Assembly (NCBI RefSeq): GCF_014873755.1 | Contig: NZ_JADBEG010000001.1 | Location: 8,406,501 to 8,470,500 of the forward strand | Direction of reading: 5' to 3' | Length of the DNA stretch: 64,000 nt | Origin: Amycolatopsis lexingtonensis | GTDB lineage: Bacteria > Actinomycetota > Actinomycetes > Mycobacteriales > Pseudonocardiaceae | Shown here: positions 14,525-22,366 of the stretch, piece after piece | Layout of the letters: the number at the start of each line of letters is the position of its first letter | Position numbering within the stretch: the stretch's first letter is position 1 | Program-made: the position numbers and the translations under genes | The notes under the pieces: generated by a model | Told to the model about the DNA's origin: nothing | The model's database searches: none | Seen by the model: the letters and a program-made list of their open reading frames with translations, nothing else

Positions 14525-15551
14525 GCGTTACCTCTTGCGGTGGGTCCCAACCTTCGAGGATCTCCCGGCCGCGGCCGGGATCGGAGGCCAGATCGAGAGC
14601 CACGAACAGTGGATGTGCCAGCGGCCACGGAGGCCCATCCGGCGATGCCGGGAATCTCAGTGAGCACACCTGGGGTACTGGCGCGATCCGGATGGTCGCA
14701 CCGCGGGCAGTGTCGGATGTCGGTACTCCGAGGAGGGCTTCGGCCCGGTGGGCCGTCGTCGTGTCGGGGACGTAGAAGTCCGGTGGATAGGCAGCCCGAA
14801 CTCCGACGGGAGCGCCGTAAGCGGCAGCCGCCATCGTTTCCGTCAGAGCCCAGCCGACGCCGGTTGGCGGCTCATCCCAGCCAGTGCGCAACGCGCCTGC
14901 AATCGTGGGGTCGTCGAGGAGCGCCACACGCGCCACCGTCGTCTCTGCTGGTCGCCAGGCGCTCGCCGTCTCCCAGAACAGCTCCGGAGTCACCGGAAGG
15001 CTCTCGGAGTCGATGAGCTGAGCTTCTCGCAGCGAGTTCATCACGGCGGAGACCGAACTGGGAGATCGGTGGAGTTCCCGGGCGAGTTGGCGAACGGAAC
15101 CTGGATGTTCCGGTTTGAGGAGCAGAGCGGAGGCAACTTCAAGTGCGACCTTGCCAGCGAACAGGTCGACCGGGCGAGGAGCGTCGGGTGCGGCAGGGAC
15201 TGCGGTATCGACAAGTACACCCGGGCCGGAAAGATGCAGGTGACCTCGAAGATCGAGCCAGCTCCAGCCCTGCTTTCCGAGCTCTTCGCGGGCGGCTGCC
15301 ACGATCCGATCAGCGACGAGCAAGTGAACTGGGGCCGCTTGAGGACTCGTGCCGGAATGTCGACGAAGCTGGTTCGCCAGTGACTCCGGCGTCACCGTCG
15401 AGGCAACTTCGACGTCGATGTCCAAACGCACCCCATTGATCTCGACCGTGAGGCCGGCAGCCAGGTCCTCTGCCGAAGGTGCAGCCGTAAGGTCAACAGC
15501 CTGAAGCGCAGCGATCACGGCATCGATGGCCCGGCGCCAATCAGGAGGCAT
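14514..15551 (-). CDS. Winged-helix regulator, putative AbiEi-like antitoxin
   Basis: Read from the ATG at 15551 the product has 345 residues and starts MPPDWRRAIDAVIAALQAVD. An N-terminal alpha/beta region contains VDLLVADR-like strands (VHLLVADRIVAAAREELGKQ), in the manner of a nuclease-fold relic: WLDLRGHLHL resembles the D..G strands of DUF-type sensory modules. A winged helix follows at about residues 165-225 (PGSVRQLARELHRSPSSVSA). The C-terminal part is alpha/beta of unknown role. Gene order and the 11-bp overlap with the downstream nucleotidyltransferase fit an antitoxin/repressor. A perfect 12-bp inverted repeat just upstream is a likely self-operator. Confidence 0.65.
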   Translation of the reverse strand: MPPDWRRAIDAVIAALQAVDLTAAPSAEDLAAGLTVEINGVRLDIDVEVASTVTPESLANQLRRHSGTSPQAAPVHLLVADRIVAAAREELGKQGWSWLDLRGHLHLSGPGVLVDTAVPAAPDAPRPVDLFAGKVALEVASALLLKPEHPGSVRQLARELHRSPSSVSAVMNSLREAQLIDSESLPVTPELFWETASAWRPAETTVARVALLDDPTIAGALRTGWDEPPTGVGWALTETMAAAAYGAPVGVRAAYPPDFYVPDTTTAHRAEALLGVPTSDTARGATIRIAPVPQVCSLRFPASPDGPPWPLAHPLFVALDLASDPGRGREILEGWDPPQEVTRVW

Positions 15552-15569
15552 GTCCCCAATCGTCTCAGG

Positions 15570-15603
15570 TGTTCGGTGTTCGGTCAAGCGAGAACACCGA
15601 ACA
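15570..15603. promoter_or_regulatory. Perfect 12-bp inverted repeat operator upstream of the AbiE-like operon
   Basis: TGTTCGGTGTTC (15570-15581) and GAACACCGAACA (15592-15603) are exact reverse complements separated by 10 bp. Each arm is itself a short tandem repeat (TGTTCGG-TGTTC). On the reverse strand TTGACC at 15588-15583 is followed 17 bp later by GACGAT, a plausible -35/-10 pair covered by the left arm. Autoregulation by the winged-helix protein is the simplest reading. The rest of the space to hsdM (15604-15875) shows no further gene. Confidence 0.65.
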
Positions 15604-15875
15604 GCGATGTGCTGAGGCACCAAGAGTATGCAATTGATTACGTAAGTGACTGCGCGGTATGCAGCCCAGTTCGGGCAAGCCGTCCACGCGTAGTAGTAAC
15701 ATGCCGCCCTTGACCTGCGTCGATGTAGCTATGGGCACGCGCAGAGTTGCGATACGCAATGATGTCCGTGTGAAGCGCCGGCAGCTGCAGACTGTGCCCC
15801 GCTTGCTCGGGCGGCGTGCACGCCGCGCGCTGGGCGTCCGTCATCCAGCATCGAGCGAGCCTCGTAAGGAGCCTT

Positions 15876-17621
15876 GTGAGCACCCTCGGTAGTTTCATCT
15901 GGTCGATCGCCGACCAGCTTCGGGGTCCCTACCGCCCCAATCAGTACGGCAACGTGATCCTTCCTCTAACGATCCTGCGTCGCCTCGACTGCATCCTCGC
16001 GCCGAACCGCGAGACGGTGCGCGAACTGGCGGCGAAGTATGACAACCCGAACCGGCTCAGGATCGAGGTCAAGAAGTCGACTGGTCGGCCGTTCTACAAC
16101 ACCTCGAACTACTCCTTCGCCAACCTGCTGGCTGACGCCGACGGGTTGGCGGACAACCTGGCCGACTACATCGACCGGTTCTCATCCGATGTCGACGTGT
16201 TCGAGTACTTCGACTTCAAGAAGGAGATCCTCGCCCTGGACAAGGCGGGGCTCCTGCGGGAGGTCATCACGTCCTTCAAGCGCGTCGACCTGCATCCGGA
16301 CGTCGTCTCCAACGCCGACATGGGCGATGCGTTCGAGTACATCATCCGCAAGTTCAACGAGGCCGCGAACGAGACTTCGGGTGACCACTACACGCCACGG
16401 GACGCGATCCGGCTGCTGGTCGACCTGCTCTTCGCCGAGAAGGACGTCGATCTGAGCGAGGCTGGCATCGTCCGCACGCTGTACGACCCCACCGCGGGTA
16501 CCGGCGGCATGCTCGCCCTGGCAGAGGAGCACCTGCTCGCCCAGAACCCCGACGCGAAGCTGAGCCTGTACGGCCAGGAGTACAACCCCCAGTCGTACGC
16601 CATCTGCAAGTCCGACCTGCTGGCTAAGGGCCACGACGCGACCAACATCGCCTTCGGCAACACACTGACGGACGACGCCTTCAAGGGGCGCCAGTTCGAC
16701 TTCTGTATGTCCAACCCACCGTACGGCGTCGACTGGAAGCAGTACGCCAAGGCGGTCACCAAAGAGCGCGACGAAGCCGGCCCCTACGGCCGGTTCGCCC
16801 CCGGCCTGCCGTCGACCTCGGACGGGCAGATGCTTTTCCTGCTCCACCTGGCCCACAAGATGCGCGCCCCCGAGGACGGCGGCGGCCGGGCCGGCATCGT
16901 GATGAACGGGTCGCCGCTCTTCAACGGCGCCGCCGAGTCCGGCCCTTCCAAAATCCGCAAGTGGCTGCTGGAGAACGACCTGGTCGATGTCATCGTCGCG
17001 CTGCCGCCCAACATGTTCTTCAACACCGGCATCGCCACCTATATCTGGATCCTCGACAACACCAAACACCCCGACCGCAAAGACTTGGTTCAGCTCATCG
17101 ACGGCACCGCGTTCTGGACCAAAATGCGCAAGAGCCTCGGCTCTAAGAATCGTGAGCTCAGCGAGGATGACCGCACAAAGGTCGTGCGTCTGTACGCCGA
17201 CTTCGCCGACGCCGACCCCGACTACTCCAAGGTGCTGCGCAACGACGAGTTTGGTTACTGGACCATCACTGTCGAGCGCCCCCTCCTCGACGAGAACGGT
17301 AACCCCGTCGTCGACCGCAAAGGCAAGCCCAAGTCGGACGCCAAGAAGCGTGACACCGAGAACGTCCCGTTCAGTTACGGCGGCTCGATCGCTGGTGCGG
17401 CTGGTAAGGCAGAGGTGATCCAGGCGTACTTCGACGCCGAGGTGACACCGCATGTCTCTGACGCCTGGATCGACTGGGCCAAGGTCAAGACCGGCTACGA
17501 AATCCCCTTCACCCGCCACTTCCACAAGTACGTCCCGCCGCGTCCGCTGGCCGAGATCGACGCCGACCTGGAGAAGCAGGTCACCAAGATCCTCGACCTG
17601 CTCCATGAGGTGGAGGGATGA
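15876..17621 (+). CDS. hsdM: Type I restriction-modification system, N6-adenine methyltransferase subunit
   Basis: The 581-residue subunit has an N-terminal helical HsdM_N domain (MSTLGSFIWSIADQLRGPYR; YGNVILPLTILRRLD) and a catalytic domain with motif I DPTAGTGGM at about residues 204-212 and motif IV SNPPYG at about 278-283, the NPPY signature of N6-adenine methylation. Methyl transfer to both strands of a bipartite target protects host DNA, and with HsdS it is also required for cleavage. The GTG at 15876 follows AAGGAG by 5 bases, preferred over an in-frame start at 15816. Its stop overlaps the hsdS ATG (ATGA). Confidence 0.93.
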   Translation: MSTLGSFIWSIADQLRGPYRPNQYGNVILPLTILRRLDCILAPNRETVRELAAKYDNPNRLRIEVKKSTGRPFYNTSNYSFANLLADADGLADNLADYIDRFSSDVDVFEYFDFKKEILALDKAGLLREVITSFKRVDLHPDVVSNADMGDAFEYIIRKFNEAANETSGDHYTPRDAIRLLVDLLFAEKDVDLSEAGIVRTLYDPTAGTGGMLALAEEHLLAQNPDAKLSLYGQEYNPQSYAICKSDLLAKGHDATNIAFGNTLTDDAFKGRQFDFCMSNPPYGVDWKQYAKAVTKERDEAGPYGRFAPGLPSTSDGQMLFLLHLAHKMRAPEDGGGRAGIVMNGSPLFNGAAESGPSKIRKWLLENDLVDVIVALPPNMFFNTGIATYIWILDNTKHPDRKDLVQLIDGTAFWTKMRKSLGSKNRELSEDDRTKVVRLYADFADADPDYSKVLRNDEFGYWTITVERPLLDENGNPVVDRKGKPKSDAKKRDTENVPFSYGGSIAGAAGKAEVIQAYFDAEVTPHVSDAWIDWAKVKTGYEIPFTRHFHKYVPPRPLAEIDADLEKQVTKILDLLHEVEG

Positions 17622-18901
17622 CCAAAACGGTGCCACTCAGGCGACTCGTTGACGTCATCGATTGCGCTCACGTCACTGCGGAGTTCGTCGACGACGACCG
17701 CCGATTCCCGGTCGCGAGTATCCGAGAGTGTCAAGGTCCGTATGTGGACCTGTCTGACTGCAACTACACGACTCAGGAGTTCTTTGATCACCTGCGAGCG
17801 GGAGACCGCGCGCCGCGGGTCGGCGACTTGCTTTTCATTCGCAATGTGTCGGTGGGCCTTGTATCAGCGGTAGGACCAGGTGTCCCTGAGTTCGCTATCG
17901 GCCAGGAGACGGTCCTTCTTCGCAGGACTTCGGACGTCGACCCGACATTCCTCCGATACGCACTGGTAGGAGCGGAAGCGGTCCACGCAATCGAGTCGGC
18001 GATGATTGGCAGTACGTTTCGCCGCATCAACGTGTCGGCGATTCGCGCTCTCCCCGTGATACTGCCGTCACCCGAAAAGCAGCGTGCCATCGCTGGCTAC
18101 CTCGATCGTGAGACCGCGCGTATCGACACGCTCATCGAGGAGCAGCAGCGCTTGATCGAGCTGCTTCGCGAGCGGCGCAACGCTGTCGTCGATCGGGTGC
18201 TTTCGTGTGGCCTAGATGCCGAGCTGGTTCAGACGGGAGACCCTTGGCTGCCTGTTTTGCCTGTCGGATGGCTGGCTGTCGCGACCAAGCGATTGCTATC
18301 CTTCGGTCCCTCGAATGGCGTATCGCCCGAGGGTAGCTCAGTCGGCGATCTGCGAACGTTGTCGTTGGGTGCGGTCCGGGACGGACGAGTCAGTATGGGA
18401 CCCAACGTAACGAAGTTCGTTGACCGCACCTCGGTGCCAAGGTTGAACGACCTTCGGCTGCGAGCCGGTGACGTCCTGCTCGTTCGAGGAAACGGAAATG
18501 TAAATCTTGTTGGCCGCGCGGGTCTGGTCGGATCAGAGTTCAATAACAAGGAGTACATCTATCCTGACCTGTTAATCCGCCTTCGGGTCGGTGCCTCGAT
18601 GCTTCCCGAGTTCTTCGTATGGGCGTTCAACTCCGCAGCGACTCGTGCGCAGATCGGGACTCGGGCTCGAACCGCTGTCGGCACGTACAAGGTGGCGGCC
18701 AGCGATGTCCGGGCGATCGTCTTACCGCTGCCGCCCCTCAGTGAGCAGGCACGCATCGTCGCCTGTCTTGACGAGCAGACTGCGAAGATCGACTCGCTTA
18801 TCGCTGAGACCGAGCGGTTCATTGAGCTTTCGAAGGAGCGCAGGTCAGCGCTAATCACGGCGGCGGTGACGGGGCAGATCGACGTGCGGGAGAGGGCGTG
18901 A
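17618..18901 (+). CDS. hsdS: Type I restriction-modification specificity subunit
   Basis: A 427-residue protein with two target-recognition domains, each ended by a conserved coiled-coil spacer. TRD1 spans about 1-150 and its spacer is LPSPEKQRAIAGYLDRETAR followed by RIDTLIEEQQRLIELLRERR. TRD2 spans about 205-360 and its spacer is LPPLSEQARIVACLDEQTAK followed by IDSLIAETERF. The duplicated layout is that of a complete HsdS recognising a bipartite target. The TRDs differ from each other, so the target should be asymmetric; it cannot be predicted here. Base composition in this gene is less GC-rich than the flanks. It overlaps hsdM by 4 bases and hsdR by 1 base. Confidence 0.92.
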   Translation: MTKTVPLRRLVDVIDCAHVTAEFVDDDRRFPVASIRECQGPYVDLSDCNYTTQEFFDHLRAGDRAPRVGDLLFIRNVSVGLVSAVGPGVPEFAIGQETVLLRRTSDVDPTFLRYALVGAEAVHAIESAMIGSTFRRINVSAIRALPVILPSPEKQRAIAGYLDRETARIDTLIEEQQRLIELLRERRNAVVDRVLSCGLDAELVQTGDPWLPVLPVGWLAVATKRLLSFGPSNGVSPEGSSVGDLRTLSLGAVRDGRVSMGPNVTKFVDRTSVPRLNDLRLRAGDVLLVRGNGNVNLVGRAGLVGSEFNNKEYIYPDLLIRLRVGASMLPEFFVWAFNSAATRAQIGTRARTAVGTYKVAASDVRAIVLPLPPLSEQARIVACLDEQTAKIDSLIAETERFIELSKERRSALITAAVTGQIDVRERA

Positions 18902-21900
18902 TGGCGGACCACCATGAGGGTGTCTTCGAGACCGAGATCTGCGAGTTCTTGGCCGGCCACGGGTGGCTTTATTCGGCCGATGACACCGGGTATGACCGGG
19001 AGCGGGCGCTCTTTCCCGAGGACCTGTTCGCCTGGCTAGAGGGAACACAGAAGGCGGCGTACGAGAAGGCTCTGAAGGCTGCCGGGTCGCAGGCGAAGTT
19101 CCTTGACGTGCTGACCACTGCGCTGGACAAGCCTCTCGAACATGGTGGCGGGGCGCTGAACATCCTGCGCAACGGCGTGCAGTACATCGGTGGCGGCCGA
19201 CTGAAGATGGCGCAGTTCCGCCCCGAGAGCAGTCTCAACGCGACCACCAACGAGCAGTACACCGCGATGCGGGTGCGAGTCATGCGGCAGGTGCACTTCT
19301 CCACTGCTGACCAGCGCAGCATCGACCTTGTCTTCTTCGTCAACGGACTCCCGGTCGCCACCGTCGAGTTGAAGACCGACTTCACCCAGTCTCTCGATGA
19401 GGCGATCAACCAGTACCGCAAGAACCGGAACCCGCTGACCAATGGCCGGCCGGAGCCGCTGCTGTCGTTCGGGCACCGGGCGCTGGTGCACTTCGCGGTC
19501 TCGAACGATTTGGCCGCGATGACCACCAAGTTGGAGGGTGAGAAGACGCATTTCCTGCCGTTCAACACGGGTCACGACAGTGGTGCGGGGAACCCGCCCG
19601 GCAGGGGTGGGCGGTCGGCGACGGCGTACCTGTGGGAGCGGGTCTGGGAGAAGCACGCCTGGCTCAACATCATCGGCAAGCTGATGATTGTAGAGAGCAA
19701 GGAGGAGTGGGACGTTGCCACCGGCATCTCGATGCGACGGACAAGCATGCTCTTCCCGCGGTTCCACCAGTGGGAAGCCGTGACGAATATCGTGGCCGCG
19801 GTGCGCGAGGAGGGAGTGGGATACCGCTACCTAATCGAGCACTCGGCCGGGTCGGGGAAGACGAACACCATCGCCTGGACCGCGCACCGGCTGGCGCGCC
19901 TGCATGTGGACGACGAGAAGGTCTTCGACTCGGTGATCGTGGTCGTGGACCGCACCGTGCTCGACGGGCAGCTTCAGGAGGCGATCCGGCAGATCGACGG
20001 GTCGGGGAAGATCGTGGTCACAATCAGCCCGGAGGATGTCCGCAAAGCGGGGGCGAAGTCGAAGTCCGGGCTGCTGGCGACCGCGTTGAAGAACGGTGAG
20101 CTGATCATCGCGGTGACAGTGCAGACATTTCCGTTCGCGCTCGACGAGATCCGGGTCGACAAGGGACTGAAAGGGAAGCGGTTTGCGGTGATCGCAGACG
20201 AGGCGCACTCCTCGCAGTCCGGGCAGATCTCGTCCAAGCTCAAGGCGGTGCTGACCGCTGAGGAGGTCAAGGAGATCCAGGAGGGCGGACCCGTCGATGT
20301 AGAGTCGATCTTGGCCTCGGAGATGACTGAGCGGGCCCAGTCGGAGAACATTTCCTACTTCGCGTTCACCGCGACGCCGAAGAACAAGACGCTGGAGCTT
20401 TTCGGCCGCAAGGGCCCGAACGGCAAGCCGGTCGAGTTCCACCTGTACTCCATGCGGCAGGCGATCGAGGAGGGCTACATCCTCGACGTGCTCAGGGGCT
20501 ACCAGTCCTACGACACCGCGCTGAAGATTGCCGGTCAAGCCGAGAGTGGCGACGGTGACGTGGTGGTGGACGAGGCCGCTGCACGTAAGGGCCTGATGCG
20601 GTGGGTGAAGCTGCACCCGACCAACATCAGCCAAAAAGTGCAGATCATCGTCGAGCATTTCCACGTCAACGTCGCCCACCTGCTGGAGGGTAAGGCGAAG
20701 GCGATGGTCGTGACCGACTCTCGTAGGGCCGTAGTGAAGTACAAAAAGGCGATCGACGCCTACATCGCCAAGCGGGCCGCCAAGGACGCCTCGTACAACT
20801 ACCGCACCCTGGTGGCGTTCTCCAGCTCGGTGACGATGGCCGAGGACGAGGAATGGATTTCGGATTGGGGGCCACAGCCGAGCAAGGACGACGAGTTCAC
20901 CGAAGCGAACCTGAACCCCGGCGCCGGCTCTGACCTGGCTGCCGCCTTCAAGGGCACGACGTACAAGATCATGCTGGTCGCCAACAAGTACCAGACAGGG
21001 TTCGACCAGCCGCTGCTCTCGGCGATGTACGTCGACAAAAAGCTCCCCGGGCTCACTGCGGTGCAGACGCTGTCCAGGCTCAACCGCACGCATCGCACTG
21101 CAGGCGGAGAGCAGAAGCGCAAAACGTTCGTCATAGACTTCGTCAACAAGCCCGAGGACATCAGAGCTGCGTTCGAGCCGTACTTCACCAACGCCACTCT
21201 GGAGACCGAGACCGACCCGTACGTCGTCGTCCATCTTGTCAATAAGCTTGCCCAGGCTGGGATCTACACACCTGAGCAGGTGCGAGAGGTCGCCGAACTG
21301 TGGGTCACCCGCAAGGGCAACAACGCGCTCTCGGCGGCGATTAGTCCAGCTAAGAACGAGTTCGCTCGCCGCTACGCCGCTGCGATCGAGTCCGACGACA
21401 AGGTCACTCTCAACACCCTTGATCTGTTCCGCAAGGACGTCTCCACCCTCGTCCGGCTCTACGACTTCATGAGTCAGATCGTTGACTACGGTGACCCGTA
21501 CATGGAGATGTTGTCGATCTTTCTGAGGCTCCTGGAGAAGGTCATCGCAGACTCATCCTGGGCCGCGGAGGTCGACCTGTCCGATGTTGTGTTGGTCGGC
21601 GTCAAACACAGCAAGGGGACCGCGGTCGACATCTCGCTGACCGGCGACGGTGAGCTGAAGGGGATCAGAGCCGCGGGCACCGGCAACCGAAAGGAGCCGA
21701 AGTATGTCGCACTCCAGGTCGTCATCGACAAGATGAATGACCTCTTCGGCGCCGAGTCGTTCACCGGGTCGCAGGTCCGAGAGTTCGTGCAGGGTTTGGT
21801 GCAGCGGCTGCTCGCCTACCCGGACCTGATCAACCAAACTAAGGTGAATTCGAAGAAGCAGTTCATAGAGTCGCAGGACTTCCAGGCGGCGGTCATTGAG

Positions 21901-22038
21901 GCGGTAGTCGAGAACCAGGAGGCCCACAACACCATGGCCGACTACTTCTTCAGCGACGGGCCTGCCATCAGCGCTGTCATCGTGGCCCTCGCGGACGCCT
22001 TCTACGAGGCCGCGATCGATCACCGGACGGACGTGTGA
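18901..22038 (+). CDS. hsdR: Type I restriction endonuclease subunit (translocase/nuclease)
   Basis: The product has 1045 residues from ATG 18901 (a GTG codon earlier is also possible). The N-terminal nuclease domain has the PD-(D/E)xK type core DLVFFVNGLPVATVELK near residues 140-156. The superfamily 2 motor follows with Walker A SAGSGKT near 315, the DEAH box in VIADEAHSSQSG near 431, motif III FTATPKNKT near 489 and motif VI QTLSRLNRTH near 735. The C-terminal helical region should dock on HsdM. Everything needed for ATP-driven translocation and cleavage appears intact, so the system is probably active. It completes the hsdM-hsdS-hsdR operon. Confidence 0.93.
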   Translation: MADHHEGVFETEICEFLAGHGWLYSADDTGYDRERALFPEDLFAWLEGTQKAAYEKALKAAGSQAKFLDVLTTALDKPLEHGGGALNILRNGVQYIGGGRLKMAQFRPESSLNATTNEQYTAMRVRVMRQVHFSTADQRSIDLVFFVNGLPVATVELKTDFTQSLDEAINQYRKNRNPLTNGRPEPLLSFGHRALVHFAVSNDLAAMTTKLEGEKTHFLPFNTGHDSGAGNPPGRGGRSATAYLWERVWEKHAWLNIIGKLMIVESKEEWDVATGISMRRTSMLFPRFHQWEAVTNIVAAVREEGVGYRYLIEHSAGSGKTNTIAWTAHRLARLHVDDEKVFDSVIVVVDRTVLDGQLQEAIRQIDGSGKIVVTISPEDVRKAGAKSKSGLLATALKNGELIIAVTVQTFPFALDEIRVDKGLKGKRFAVIADEAHSSQSGQISSKLKAVLTAEEVKEIQEGGPVDVESILASEMTERAQSENISYFAFTATPKNKTLELFGRKGPNGKPVEFHLYSMRQAIEEGYILDVLRGYQSYDTALKIAGQAESGDGDVVVDEAAARKGLMRWVKLHPTNISQKVQIIVEHFHVNVAHLLEGKAKAMVVTDSRRAVVKYKKAIDAYIAKRAAKDASYNYRTLVAFSSSVTMAEDEEWISDWGPQPSKDDEFTEANLNPGAGSDLAAAFKGTTYKIMLVANKYQTGFDQPLLSAMYVDKKLPGLTAVQTLSRLNRTHRTAGGEQKRKTFVIDFVNKPEDIRAAFEPYFTNATLETETDPYVVVHLVNKLAQAGIYTPEQVREVAELWVTRKGNNALSAAISPAKNEFARRYAAAIESDDKVTLNTLDLFRKDVSTLVRLYDFMSQIVDYGDPYMEMLSIFLRLLEKVIADSSWAAEVDLSDVVLVGVKHSKGTAVDISLTGDGELKGIRAAGTGNRKEPKYVALQVVIDKMNDLFGAESFTGSQVREFVQGLVQRLLAYPDLINQTKVNSKKQFIESQDFQAAVIEAVVENQEAHNTMADYFFSDGPAISAVIVALADAFYEAAIDHRTDV

Positions 22039-22366
22039 GCCGCTCGGGCCCAGAACGGGACCGTGCGATAAGGGGCGGGAGCGACGACGACTGCAACACC
22101 ACCATCGCTGGCGAGCGAGGTTCGCCGGCTCTTCGCCGAGGGAAGGCGTTGATCTGCTCGGCGGCGACGGCGGCAGCGCAGGCAGCTGGTTCCAGCTACG
22201 GGCATGCCATGTGGTCCTGATGGCCATGCTGGGTTTCCGGGTCGTAACTCGGTACCGGATTTGATCTCGCAATCTGCGGTGCCACATGTCACTCGAACAG
22301 CGGATGGGTGACGAGCCGTCGATGTGTTATGTCTTGACGTTGACGAAATTGATCGAGGGGTTGTAG
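22039..22366. other. Intergenic region between hsdR and the DUF262 gene
   Basis: I see no gene in these 328 bases. Close to the downstream start there are two overlapping TTGACG hexamers (near 22333-22345), which could include a -35 box for the DUF262 gene; no clear -10 follows. GAGGGG at 22355-22360 is the ribosome site for the ATG at 22367. Confidence 0.4.

Noticed and set aside
15570..15603. LexA (SOS) box
   Set aside because: GAAC/GTTC words are present, but the arms and 10-bp spacer do not fit the actinobacterial LexA pattern; a local operator is simpler.
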